A DNA stretch of 64,000 bases from Chryseobacterium lactis. GTDB lineage: Bacteria > Bacteroidota > Bacteroidia > Flavobacteriales > Weeksellaceae. Under the pieces are notes generated by a model. It had not been told where the DNA came from. It searched no databases and saw nothing but the letters and a program-made list of their open reading frames with translations. The stretch is taken from the NCBI RefSeq assembly GCF_003815875.1, contig NZ_CP033924.1, positions 3,968,001-4,032,000 on the forward strand, in the 5' to 3' direction. This document shows, piece by piece, positions 1 to 8,131 of this stretch. The position numbers were made by a program, and so were the translations under genes. Every line of letters starts with the position of its first letter. Position 1 is the stretch's first letter.

Positions 1-1
1 T

Positions 2-607
2 AAGCTTTTTGTGAGCATGGGTTACAGTGGGTTTATGATCAATCTTGATGAGGCCATTAATCTGTATAAAATTTCCGTTTCCGCATCGCGTGAGAAAAAT
101 TACGAGAAAATATTATCAATTTATAATGACTGTTTCCAGGGTAAAGTCTCTAATCTTTTTATCAATTTTGCAGGAACAAAGGAGTTTTTGGAAAATGAAA
201 GGAGAGGGCTCTTTAGTTATCAGGCATTAAAATCAAGATTGGAAGGAAATAGGTTCGAAACTTCGGAATTTCGTGATTTTGCACAACCGGTTATTAAACT
301 GATGCCTTTAAATCATAATGAAATTTTTGTTTTGCTTAAAAAACTAAAGTACATTTTTGATTACAATTATAAAACAGAATTGAATATCTCAGATGAGGAG
401 ATTTCCACTTTTATGGAAGAGATGTTCAATAAACCGGGTGCAGCAGAATTCCTTACACCGAGGGAAGTGATCAGGGATTTTCTGAATATACTCAATATCA
501 TCAGGCAAAATCCGGAAGTCGATAAAACCAGGCTTTTCGGAGAGATCGAAATTACTGATGAAAGACCGAATGACCTTATTCTTTTAGATAGTATTGAGGA
601 ATTATGA
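2..607 (+). CDS. BrxD/SngB-like ATP-binding protein (DUF2791 family), 3' part only
   Basis: This is the C-terminal half of a P-loop ATPase of the DUF2791 family, the family of BREX BrxD and of the Shango ATPase SngB. The frame is open from base 2, so the start and the Walker A region lie left of the window. Seen: an LDEAINLYKI segment, then NYEKILSIYNDC, the sensor-like GTKEFL..RRGL..Y.ALKSRL block, the PVIKL segment, and a C-terminal FLTPREVIRDFLNILN helix. These blocks match my memory of the family closely. The stop codon overlaps the ATG of the next gene (ATGA), which implies translational coupling with the helicase. The family is known from anti-phage operons. Which system this one belongs to depends on genes upstream of the window. 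Confidence 0.85.
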   Translation, partial: KLFVSMGYSGFMINLDEAINLYKISVSASREKNYEKILSIYNDCFQGKVSNLFINFAGTKEFLENERRGLFSYQALKSRLEGNRFETSEFRDFAQPVIKLMPLNHNEIFVLLKKLKYIFDYNYKTELNISDEEISTFMEEMFNKPGAAEFLTPREVIRDFLNILNIIRQNPEVDKTRLFGEIEITDERPNDLILLDSIEEL

Positions 608-2748
608 CAGCATTTGATCTTCTTTCTGAGCCTATCAGAAAATATATCCGGGATAAAAAATGGGAAAGCTTAAGACCTATTCAGGACGCTGCCATTCAAC
701 GGATTATTCCAACCGATTATAATTATATTTTAATATCAAGAACAGCTTCAGGTAAAACTGAGGCTGCTTTTCTGCCTATTTTATCTAAGGTCAACTTTAA
801 AGAACCCGGAGTGAAGGTGCTTTATATTTCTCCCTTGATTGCCTTAATCAATGATCAGTTTGTACGTGTTGAAAGCCTTTGTGAATATCTTGATGTTCCT
901 GTAACGAAATGGCACGGGGAAGCAGCAAAAGGAGCCAAAGACAGACTTCTTAAAAACCCGGAAGGAATTGTTCTGATTACGCCGGAATCACTGGAAGCGA
1001 TGTTTGTCAATAAACCTTATCATATCAAACATTTATTCTCAACGCTGGAGTATGTTGTTATTGATGAGATTCATTCATTCCTGGGTTCCGATCGGGGTAC
1101 TCATTTACAATCATTATTGAACAGACTTCAACGGATTAATACTAAGAAATTCAGTATTGTAGGACTTTCTGCGACAGTAAGCGATACCAATCAGTATATT
1201 GAACTTAAAGATTTTCTCGGAGATCAGGACCGCACCAGGATTATCAGGGATACCACTCCCAAGCCTATTAATGTTGTTTTTAAATATTTTGAAGGTTCTG
1301 TAGAAGAACTGCCTTTGCCGCTCCTGAAAGACCTGTATACAAGAACAAGAGACAGCAAAGTCCTTATATTTCCAAATGCACGTGGGAGAGTGGAAGAAGT
1401 TGCCGTGAAACTGAAACAAATTTCAGAAAGGGTAGGCGGTCATAAAAATTACTTTTCCCATCATTCCTCGGTAGATAAGGAAGTTCGTGAATATGTTGAA
1501 TTTTTTGCGAAAAATTCCAGTATTCAGAATTTTTGCATTTCCTGTACTTCAACTCTGGAATTAGGGATTGACATTGGAAATGTAGATGAGGTTGTACAGA
1601 TCGATGCTACTCACAGCATTGCTTCTCTGATTCAAAGAGTAGGAAGAAGCGGAAGAAGGGAAGGAAAAGCCAGTAATTTATTCCTGTATGCTACTGAAAA
1701 GTGGAGCTTGCTGCAGTCTCTGGCTTGCTGGCTGCTATATCAGGAGCAGTATATAGAACCCATTGCCGTCAATGAAAAACCTTACGATGTTTTGGTGCAT
1801 CAGATTCTGTCCATAGTTAAAGGAACTTCCGGGATTTCTTTGCCTCATTTATTAAATGAAATAACGACAAATTCTACTTTTTTATATATCAAACCGGATG
1901 AAATTGAAGATATTATTACCCATCTTATTTCCATTGATTTTTTAGAAAAGTTAGGACATGAACTGATCATTGGAGTTGAAGGAGAAGAAGTGGTTAATAG
2001 TAGAGATTTTTACAGCCTTTTTGAAACTCCTGTATTTTTCAAGGTAGCAAGTAACGGGGTTAAGATTGGCGAGTTGCCGTTATCGCCTCAGATAAGGGAG
2101 AATGAAAATATTTACCTGTCTGCAAAAATCTGGAGTATCATTGATATTGATTTTCAAACCAGAAAAATAGAAGTAATTCCTGCTATGGACGGCAGAAAAC
2201 CCAAGTTCTATGGAAGTGCGGCAAATATTGCCTTCCGGATCAGGGAAAAAATGTTTGAAATTGTTATGTCAAAAGAAGACTACGGCTTTATGGATGAAAC
2301 AGGAAAGGAAGTGATTGCAGCTTTAAGGAAAGAATTTTCTGTATTTAAAATCAACGATTTCAAAATAGAAAGGCCTTTACTGGTGAGCAACGATCATCTT
2401 ACATTTTATTCCTTTACAAGTTCTAAGATCAATAAGACACTGCGTTTTATTCTCGATCAATTAGAGATAGAAAACACCCTTGATGACGAGGATAGTACCT
2501 TTAAAATAGAAAGTCTTACTGCTTCTGAACTGAATGCCGTTTTAAAAAATATAGACCGGAATCAAAATATTGATCAAATATTAACAGAACTTCTGGAAAA
2601 TATCCCTGAGATTATTGATTTTTCAAAGTGGGGAAAATACCTTCCTATTCAATATCAGGCTGCTTTACTTAAAGAAAAGCATTTTGACTTTAAAGGGTGC
2701 TATGCCTATCTGGATCAATTGGTAGTGATTGAAAATAATATTAATTAA
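604..2748 (+). CDS. DEAD/DEAH-box helicase, Lhr-like (BrxHI/SngC-like)
   Basis: This is a 714-residue superfamily 2 helicase. Seen in order: a Q-motif-like LRPIQ near residues 23-27, Walker A SRTASGKT with Lys51, motif Ia SPLIALINDQ, motif II DEIH at 154-157, motif III SAT at 189-191, and motif VI QRVGRSGRR at 344-352. About 350 further residues follow, as in Lhr-type enzymes. It overlaps the preceding DUF2791 ATPase by 4 nt. A BrxD-type ATPase followed by a helicase of about 700 residues is known from type 2 BREX (brxD-brxHI) and Shango (sngB-sngC). A defence role is inferred from this pairing. It is the last gene of its operon, because a hairpin terminator follows within 10 nt. Confidence 0.88.
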   Translation: MTAFDLLSEPIRKYIRDKKWESLRPIQDAAIQRIIPTDYNYILISRTASGKTEAAFLPILSKVNFKEPGVKVLYISPLIALINDQFVRVESLCEYLDVPVTKWHGEAAKGAKDRLLKNPEGIVLITPESLEAMFVNKPYHIKHLFSTLEYVVIDEIHSFLGSDRGTHLQSLLNRLQRINTKKFSIVGLSATVSDTNQYIELKDFLGDQDRTRIIRDTTPKPINVVFKYFEGSVEELPLPLLKDLYTRTRDSKVLIFPNARGRVEEVAVKLKQISERVGGHKNYFSHHSSVDKEVREYVEFFAKNSSIQNFCISCTSTLELGIDIGNVDEVVQIDATHSIASLIQRVGRSGRREGKASNLFLYATEKWSLLQSLACWLLYQEQYIEPIAVNEKPYDVLVHQILSIVKGTSGISLPHLLNEITTNSTFLYIKPDEIEDIITHLISIDFLEKLGHELIIGVEGEEVVNSRDFYSLFETPVFFKVASNGVKIGELPLSPQIRENENIYLSAKIWSIIDIDFQTRKIEVIPAMDGRKPKFYGSAANIAFRIREKMFEIVMSKEDYGFMDETGKEVIAALRKEFSVFKINDFKIERPLLVSNDHLTFYSFTSSKINKTLRFILDQLEIENTLDDEDSTFKIESLTASELNAVLKNIDRNQNIDQILTELLENIPEIIDFSKWGKYLPIQYQAALLKEKHFDFKGCYAYLDQLVVIENNIN

Positions 2749-2756
2749 TTCTGATA

Positions 2757-2783
2757 AAGCCAGGTATATGCAATACCTGGCTT
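2757..2783 (+). terminator. Hairpin terminator after the defence operon
   Basis: A perfect 11-bp inverted repeat (AAGCCAGGTAT / ATACCTGGCTT) with a 5-nt loop lies 8 nt after the helicase stop and is followed by a short T-containing tract. It marks the operon's 3' end. Confidence 0.75.
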
Positions 2784-3302
2784 CCATTTTCTAATAAATT
2801 TTCTTGCTTTTATCTCAACGGTATTTTCTCTTTCCCTGAGATTTGATTTTTTACTAACCTGCTCCTCCAATAAATTAAAAGTATTGATCAGGATCATAAA
2901 AAGTAAATAAGATAAGCCATTACATTTACCCTTAATTAAAATGATGACAGAAACATTTGAAAACTGTTTATAGAAAGGTGTTATGATATTTCCCCTAAAA
3001 ATGTAACGTGGTACCTATGTGGTACGCCATTTTTATAAAAGTTTAATCATTTTTTCTTTCTTTGCCTTGTATAAAATGTGATAAAATTTAACAGTGAATA
3101 TTTTAGCACAACCATTCAATATACATAAGCTGATACGCGTTGTACTGCTGCTTTATGGTAGAAAAACGAATGGAATTTGGAAGGCGTAAAAATAATTTAG
3201 TCCATCATGTTGATTTTTCAATAATGAATGGATAAGAGAAAAAAGATTTGTACTGATGCATAAAGGATGTACATCAGAAACTAGTAGAGACGAGAACGTA
3301 TT
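2784..3302. other. Gene-free 519-nt gap
   Basis: No convincing reading frame was found in this AT-rich stretch. The only structure noticed is a direct repeat of GTGGTAC at 3008-3014 and 3019-3025, exactly 11 bp apart, about 280 nt before the next ATG. It may hold the promoter and upstream control region of the LuxR-type gene, but no clear TAnnTTTG element is present. Confidence 0.4.
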
Positions 3303-3644
3303 ATGAAAAACAAAAAAACTGAATCCAACTTAGAAGATTTGAATCAAAAGATTCTTGTACAAGATGAAATTATGGCCTTAGCGAAAGCAAATTCTCCCCG
3401 TCTGTTGAATAAGTTCAGATTGATCTACCCGGATTTTTTTGACAAGTTATCTGCCATACAGCCTAACCTCAAAAACTCTGAATTGATCTTCTGTATTTAT
3501 CTTAAGCTCAATATGACCACCAAGGAAATTGCCACTTGTATATTTGTAACGCCAAAAGCAATACAAAATCGGAAAAACAGGATCAGGAAGAAACTCAATA
3601 TTCCTTCTGAATTTGATATTTATAAATGGTTTAATGAATTTTAA
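3303..3644 (+). CDS. Small LuxR/GerE-type helix-turn-helix protein
   Basis: This is a 113-residue protein with a polar N-terminal helical part and a C-terminal GerE/LuxR-type HTH at about residues 57-105. The readable features are a SELIFCIYLKLNMTTKEIA scaffold and a recognition helix ending in NRKNRIRKKL. Such C-terminal domains often end long TPR-LuxR proteins in Chryseobacterium; here the domain stands alone, with no TPR or sensor domain upstream in the frame. It is probably a DNA-binding regulator whose input is unknown. The gene stands alone, with the convergent MBL gene starting 14 nt beyond its stop. Confidence 0.7.
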   Translation: MKNKKTESNLEDLNQKILVQDEIMALAKANSPRLLNKFRLIYPDFFDKLSAIQPNLKNSELIFCIYLKLNMTTKEIATCIFVTPKAIQNRKNRIRKKLNIPSEFDIYKWFNEF

Positions 3645-3658
3645 ACCATTTTTTTGAT

Positions 3659-4390
3659 TTAAAGTTCAAGAATAGCTTTTTCCAGATCATGATACAGAAG
3701 AATCTTCCAATGATTGTCTTTTGCTTCTTTTTCCCATGTAAGTCTCAATTCCATTGCTTTTCTTCCGTCGAAATCACTTTTATAGGCCAGGTGATATTTT
3801 AAGTAAGAAGCTTGTGGAAGATCATCAGCACCATAGAAAGCGGTTTCTTCACCGTCTTTGATCCAGAAAACCTGCATAAAAGGAGTGTGCCCGCCAACGA
3901 CTTCATATGAAATTTCATTGGTAATTTGTCCCTTATCTTCATTCATCCAGACAATATTGGGCAATTGGATAAGCTTCTCCAGAATATCGAAATCAAAAGA
4001 AGGGTTTCCTTGATTTTCCATTGCAAAACCCAGCTCACGCTTTTGAATGTAAATCTGAGCATTAGGAAAAGTCGCCTCAAAACCTGATTCTGTAACTGTA
4101 ACGGCCCCTTCAATATGATCTTTGTGGAGATGCGAAAGCAGTAATTTCGTGATCTGATCCGGTGTAATACCTTCCTTTTCAAGAATTCCTGAAATCACTG
4201 ATTTCCCATTTTCATTTTTCCATCCGATCCCGGCATCCAGCAGGATATAATCGTTTTCTGTAATGATAAGAAAAGGCTGTACAGACATTTTAATACCAGC
4301 AATGGTATTAAAATTTTCATCAGTCAAAAGTGTAAAGTCCTTGGTTTTGCTTGCGGAGAAATTGCCTTCTTTAAGCGGAATGATTTTCAT
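3659..4390 (-). CDS. MBL-fold metallo-hydrolase
   Basis: This is a metallo-beta-lactamase-fold hydrolase of about 243 residues. The metal-binding signature HLHKDH (HxHxDH) is at residues 87-92 from the chosen start, followed by the downstream His of VVGGHTP and the Asp of YGADD, so a dinuclear zinc site is expected. There is no signal peptide, so it should be cytosolic. I chose the internal Met at 4390 (MKIIPLKEGNFS) because family members start there; the frame is open to an upstream ATG at 4435, which would add 15 unconvincing residues. The substrate cannot be read from the sequence. Quorum-quenching lactonases and many other esterases share this fold. Confidence 0.8.
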   Translation of the reverse strand: MKIIPLKEGNFSASKTKDFTLLTDENFNTIAGIKMSVQPFLIITENDYILLDAGIGWKNENGKSVISGILEKEGITPDQITKLLLSHLHKDHIEGAVTVTESGFEATFPNAQIYIQKRELGFAMENQGNPSFDFDILEKLIQLPNIVWMNEDKGQITNEISYEVVGGHTPFMQVFWIKDGEETAFYGADDLPQASYLKYHLAYKSDFDGRKAMELRLTWEKEAKDNHWKILLYHDLEKAILEL

Positions 4391-4474
4391 TATGCAAATT
4401 TCCTCAATATTTCCAATATCTGAAAGGTTTTTCATCGATAAATATCATCAATAAAAACAATCGGATGCTAATAT

Positions 4475-5233
4475 CTACCAGCTGTTCAGTCCATCTTCCA
4501 GGGCCTTTGTATAATTTTCCTGATCAAAAGAGTAGAGGTCAGGAGATTTGTGAGCACCACCACGTCTTTGTTCTTCCAACTTTTTCAGAATGCCTAACGT
4601 TTTGATTTTCCGGTAAAAATTTCCACGATTGAGTTTCCTGCCCAATATAGCCTCATATAGTTTTTGCAATTCCGGAAATGTAAATTTCTCAGGAAGCAAA
4701 TTATATCCTATAGGTTTGTATGAAATCTTTTCCCGCAACGTAAGCAGGGCTTTTTCAATGATTTCTTTATGATCCATCGCTAAATCAATATCCGGAAGTT
4801 CCCGCAAATAGATCCATTCACAGGTTTCACTGATTTCATCTGCAATAGGATTAATTTCGGAAGAATTGTAGAGAGCATAATATCCTACAGAAATGAATCG
4901 CTGCTTTTGAAACAGGGTATCATCAAAATCTTCAAAATATAATTGGCTCCGGTTTTTCTTACCAAAAATCCCAAATTCTTCAAGAAAAACATCTGATACT
5001 CCGGCTCTGGACTTTAAAATCCTTACCACAGCATCATCAAGATCTTCATCTTTCATGACATAACCACCGGGAAGAAGCCATTGCTTTCTGTAATGCATTT
5101 TCGTTAAAAGAATTCTTAACTCGTTGTTATCAAACCCGAAAACAACAGGATCAGCTGAAATATGAGGGAGGTAAATTTCTTTAGCCTCAACAGATCTTTT
5201 TAAAAGCTGTTCTCTGGAATCTATATTATTCAT
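4475..5233 (-). CDS. NrtR-type Nudix-domain transcriptional regulator
   Basis: This protein has 252 residues: a Nudix-like domain (about 20-150) and a C-terminal winged helix (about 165-240, with FPELQKLYEAILGRKLNRGNFYRKI). The Nudix box region (GGYVMKDEDL..AVVRILKSRAGV) lacks the REUxEE core, so the domain is probably a ligand sensor and not a hydrolase, as in NrtR/AraR-type repressors. Known relatives control NAD, sugar or arabinose genes in response to ADP-ribose or sugar ligands. It is transcribed away from the MFS gene across a 217-nt gap, so that pump is the likeliest target besides itself. The ligand is unknown. Confidence 0.8.
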   Translation of the reverse strand: MNNIDSREQLLKRSVEAKEIYLPHISADPVVFGFDNNELRILLTKMHYRKQWLLPGGYVMKDEDLDDAVVRILKSRAGVSDVFLEEFGIFGKKNRSQLYFEDFDDTLFQKQRFISVGYYALYNSSEINPIADEISETCEWIYLRELPDIDLAMDHKEIIEKALLTLREKISYKPIGYNLLPEKFTFPELQKLYEAILGRKLNRGNFYRKIKTLGILKKLEEQRRGGAHKSPDLYSFDQENYTKALEDGLNSW

Positions 5234-5374
5234 ACTCTACATGTGTTCTTTCAAATATAAAAATAAAATCATAGTATTCCGAAAATCTTTATTCAAGGTT
5301 GTTCTGAGATTTTTTTCTATGATCTTTCTCTATTAAATCTATGTCACAACCTCCTGATTTTTTATTAAAATAAC

Positions 5375-5382
5375 TACCTTTG
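5375..5382 (+). promoter_or_regulatory. -7 promoter element for the MFS gene
   Basis: TACCTTTG matches the flavobacterial TAnnTTTG consensus, 68 nt before the MFS ATG. No good TTG is present at the -33 spacing, so activation by a regulator is possible. Confidence 0.45.
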
Positions 5383-5450
5383 AGCTCTTGAAAATAGATT
5401 AATACTCTGTTTAGATCCCTTTTTATTCAATTCAAACTCTAATTTTACAT

Positions 5451-6638
5451 ATGCAGATGAGCGCTTCCAACGGAATTTCCCGTACTGTCATCTGGCTGAT
5501 GGCCATTATTTCAGGACTTGTTGTAGCCAATAACTATTATAATCAGCCTTTACTGGCTCTTATTTCTGAAGATCTTCATGTCTCTGAAAGTGCAGCAAGC
5601 AGGATTTCTGTACTGACTCAGATCGGCTATGCATTAGGGTTATTGTTAATTGTACCACTTGGTGACAAGTTTTTCCGTAAGAAATTAATTTTAATGGATC
5701 TTGTTCTTGTGTTTGGCTCTTTATTGTGGATGACGTTTGCTACTCAGTTGTGGATGTTATATGCTGCAAGTTTATTAATTGGAGCGACATCGGTCATTCC
5801 ACAATTATTTGTTCCGATTGCAGCTGAACTCTCATCAGATAAAGAAAAATCTTCCAATATCGGTTTGGTAATGTCCGGGTTATTGCTGGGAATTCTTCTT
5901 TCCCGTTTTGTAGGCGGAATTGTAGGTGAAGTCTGGGGATGGAGAGCGATGTTCGGTATTGCGGCTGGATTAATGATTTTAGTTTGGATAGCCGTTTATA
6001 CAATGCTTCCCGAACTGCATCCCAATTTTAAAGGGACTTATAAAGAATTGATGCGTTCTGTGGCTCATCTGGCTAAAACGCAGCCTATTCTTCAGTTGGC
6101 TTCATTCCGTGGAGCGATGGCTTTTGGCTCGATGTGTGCATTGTTTACCACATTGGTTTTTCATATGGAGAAGCCCCCTTTTAATGCAGGATCTTCTGTT
6201 GTAGGAAGCTTTGGATTGGCTGGCGCCGTTGGAGCTTTGGCGGCAGCTAAAGTTGGAAAACTGCAAAAGTACCTTGATATCAACCGCATTATATTGTATT
6301 CGTTACTAATTGTCATCGGAAGCTGGGGTTTTACTTATTTTGCAGGAGAAACATATTGGGGACTGATTGTAGGAGTTATTCTCGTTGATCTCGGTGTACA
6401 GTCAAGCCACATTATGAATCAGACCAATTATTTCCTGATAAAATCCAATGCAGTCAACAGGTTGAATACGGTATATATGGTTTCTTATTTTATCGGTGGA
6501 TCCCTTGGTACCTGGCTGGCTTCTGTTGCATGGCAAAAAGCACAGTGGACAGGAGTATGCTTTGTAGGAACTTTATTTGGTGTACTGGCACTCATTGCCC
6601 ACGTTCTGTTTTGTGGAAAAGTAAATCATAAAGCGTAA
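5451..6638 (+). CDS. MFS transporter
   Basis: This 395-residue protein has about 12 hydrophobic helices. An MFS-type loop 2-3 signature is visible (GDKFFRKKLILMDLV), with an NNYYNQPLL segment in helix 1 that is common to the YnfM/sugar-efflux-like branch. It is an inner-membrane proton-coupled exporter or importer whose substrate is not readable. It is divergent from the NrtR-type regulator and converges on the hxlR gene with a 20-nt gap. The first ATG is used; a second Met two codons later is equally possible. Confidence 0.85.
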   Translation: MQMSASNGISRTVIWLMAIISGLVVANNYYNQPLLALISEDLHVSESAASRISVLTQIGYALGLLLIVPLGDKFFRKKLILMDLVLVFGSLLWMTFATQLWMLYAASLLIGATSVIPQLFVPIAAELSSDKEKSSNIGLVMSGLLLGILLSRFVGGIVGEVWGWRAMFGIAAGLMILVWIAVYTMLPELHPNFKGTYKELMRSVAHLAKTQPILQLASFRGAMAFGSMCALFTTLVFHMEKPPFNAGSSVVGSFGLAGAVGALAAAKVGKLQKYLDINRIILYSLLIVIGSWGFTYFAGETYWGLIVGVILVDLGVQSSHIMNQTNYFLIKSNAVNRLNTVYMVSYFIGGSLGTWLASVAWQKAQWTGVCFVGTLFGVLALIAHVLFCGKVNHKA

Positions 6639-6658
6639 TTCCGGTTTTTATTTTCCGG

Positions 6659-7036
6659 CTAATCTTCAGATTCTTCCTGTTTCTGGATTAGTTCTCTGTG
6701 CTTTCCACCCCATTCGCTGAGCACATTCCAGATGGGAATTAATTCTCTGGCAATTGCTGTCAGTTCATAATCTACCCGTGGCGGAACTTCAGCATATACC
6801 GTTCTTTTCACCAATCCTTCTTTTTCAAGCTCTCTCAACTGAAGGGTGAGCATTCTTTCTGTTATCCCTGAAATAGACTTTCTAAGCTCGCTGAAACGCA
6901 TTTTTCCTTCTTTTAATTTATCCAGAATCAGGAGCTTCCAACGGCCTCCGATTTTGCACACTGCATAGGTTAAGTCACATTCGTGGATGTATTGCCGGTT
7001 GATATTATTCGTTGAATTTTCTTTTATTGCTCCCAT
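6659..7036 (-). CDS. HxlR-family transcriptional regulator
   Basis: This is a 125-residue winged-helix HxlR protein. Residues 20-40 show the family hallmark C-x4-A-x2-KIGGRWKLLIL, the recognition region is ELRKSISGITERMLTLQLRELEKEGLV, and the wing is VYAEVPPRVDYELT. The conserved Cys20 (plus Cys27) corresponds to the redox or electrophile-sensing Cys of HypR/YodB-type members. The gene diverges from an alpha/beta-hydrolase-MFS pair. A 20-bp palindrome sits directly upstream of its start codon, so autoregulation and control of the divergent operon are inferred. Likely signals are electrophiles, quinones or disulfide stress. Confidence 0.88.
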   Translation of the reverse strand: MGAIKENSTNNINRQYIHECDLTYAVCKIGGRWKLLILDKLKEGKMRFSELRKSISGITERMLTLQLRELEKEGLVKRTVYAEVPPRVDYELTAIARELIPIWNVLSEWGGKHRELIQKQEESED

Positions 7037-7056
7037 TACTTACAAATTTGTTAGTA
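7037..7056. promoter_or_regulatory. Candidate HxlR operator
   Basis: TACTTACAAATTTGTTAGTA is a 20-bp inverted repeat with one mismatched pair, immediately upstream of the hxlR ATG. Its outer TACT...AGTA half-sites resemble operators described for the HxlR regulator YodB. Assignment is by position and symmetry. Confidence 0.55.
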
Positions 7057-7080
7057 CCATACATTTAGCTGTATACAGTG

Positions 7081-7108
7081 CAAATGTAAGGTTTGAGATT
7101 TAATTTTG
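7081..7108. promoter_or_regulatory. Divergent -7 elements of hxlR and the hydrolase operon
   Basis: CAAATGTA at 7081-7088 reads TACATTTG on the minus strand (hxlR). TAATTTTG at 7101-7108 reads on the plus strand (hydrolase-MFS). Both fit TAnnTTTG. Neither has an obvious TTG at the -33 spacing. Confidence 0.4.
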
Positions 7109-7196
7109 CCCTACAGAAGCAGAAAATATGCAGCAGGAATGAACAATAGCGCTCACGTTCACTGCAAAAAAGAATATTAACTTAACTTAAAATAAC

Positions 7197-8123
7197 ATGC
7201 AGTTAACACCTAAAATTAATCAGATTTTAACTCACTTAGAAAAAATTCAATCATTTAATGCAAAAGATTCATTGGATGACGCCCGTAAATACCTGGAAGT
7301 GATGTCACTTCAGCTTAGTGGCAAAAAGGAAGCGGTAAGAATGATTGAAGATTTACATATTCCTTTGGAAAATCATCAAATTCCTATCAGAATATATCGT
7401 CCTAAGGGAAAGGATGTTCAACCAACATCAGCCATTATTTATATTCATGGAGGATGGTTCATTGCCGGAGGTTATGAAACACATGATGCTGTAGTTCGCA
7501 AACTGGCCAATGCAACGGAATCTGTAATTATTTTCATTGATTACAGGCTTGCTCCCGAACATCCTTTTCCGGCAGGATTAAATGATTGTATAGATGCTGC
7601 AAAATGGGTATTAGACCATGCTGAATCATTGGGAATTGACCGAAACCAAATTGGAATCATCGGAGACAGCGCAGGTGCAGCATTGGCTACTGCTGTTTCT
7701 ACACAAATAGGAGAGCACTTTAAATTTCAGGCATTGATTTATCCGGCGACAGACAATCAGCTCAACTCGAAATCATGGGAAACTTATGAAACCGGTCCGG
7801 TTCTCAACAAGCAGGGAGGCATCGAAGCCTGGAAATCATATTTACCGGAGGAAGAAAAAAATAACCCGCTTGCCATTCCGGTGTTGATAGACGATTTTAA
7901 AAATACTCCACCGACGTTAATTCTGTTGGCAGAGCACGATCCTTTGCTTGATGACGGGAAGAAGCTTTCTGATAATATGAAAAATGCAGGAGTAGTTCTT
8001 ACAACAACTTTGTATCAGGACATGGTTCACGGATTTATGCATATGGGAGAACTATTGGAAGAGGTACAGCAGGCGGTGAATGAAATGGCAGATTTTGCTC
8101 GTCAACACTTTAAAACATTGTAG
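7197..8123 (+). CDS. Alpha/beta hydrolase (HSL-type esterase)
   Basis: This is a 308-residue cytosolic esterase of the hormone-sensitive-lipase family. The oxyanion motif HGGW is at 84-87, the nucleophile motif GDSAG has Ser158, and the likely acid and base are Asp248 (EHDPL) and His278 (MVHGF). It probably hydrolyses short-chain carboxylic esters. It is followed by an MFS gene only 8 nt downstream, so the two form an operon. The operon is divergent from hxlR, which suggests a paired detoxification unit (hydrolyse, then export). No signal peptide was seen. Confidence 0.87.
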   Translation: MQLTPKINQILTHLEKIQSFNAKDSLDDARKYLEVMSLQLSGKKEAVRMIEDLHIPLENHQIPIRIYRPKGKDVQPTSAIIYIHGGWFIAGGYETHDAVVRKLANATESVIIFIDYRLAPEHPFPAGLNDCIDAAKWVLDHAESLGIDRNQIGIIGDSAGAALATAVSTQIGEHFKFQALIYPATDNQLNSKSWETYETGPVLNKQGGIEAWKSYLPEEEKNNPLAIPVLIDDFKNTPPTLILLAEHDPLLDDGKKLSDNMKNAGVVLTTTLYQDMVHGFMHMGELLEEVQQAVNEMADFARQHFKTL

Positions 8124-8131
8124 ACTGTATC

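Noticed and set aside
2951..3060. Possible small gene in the gap before the LuxR-type gene
   Set aside because: No frame longer than a few dozen codons with family-like content was found.
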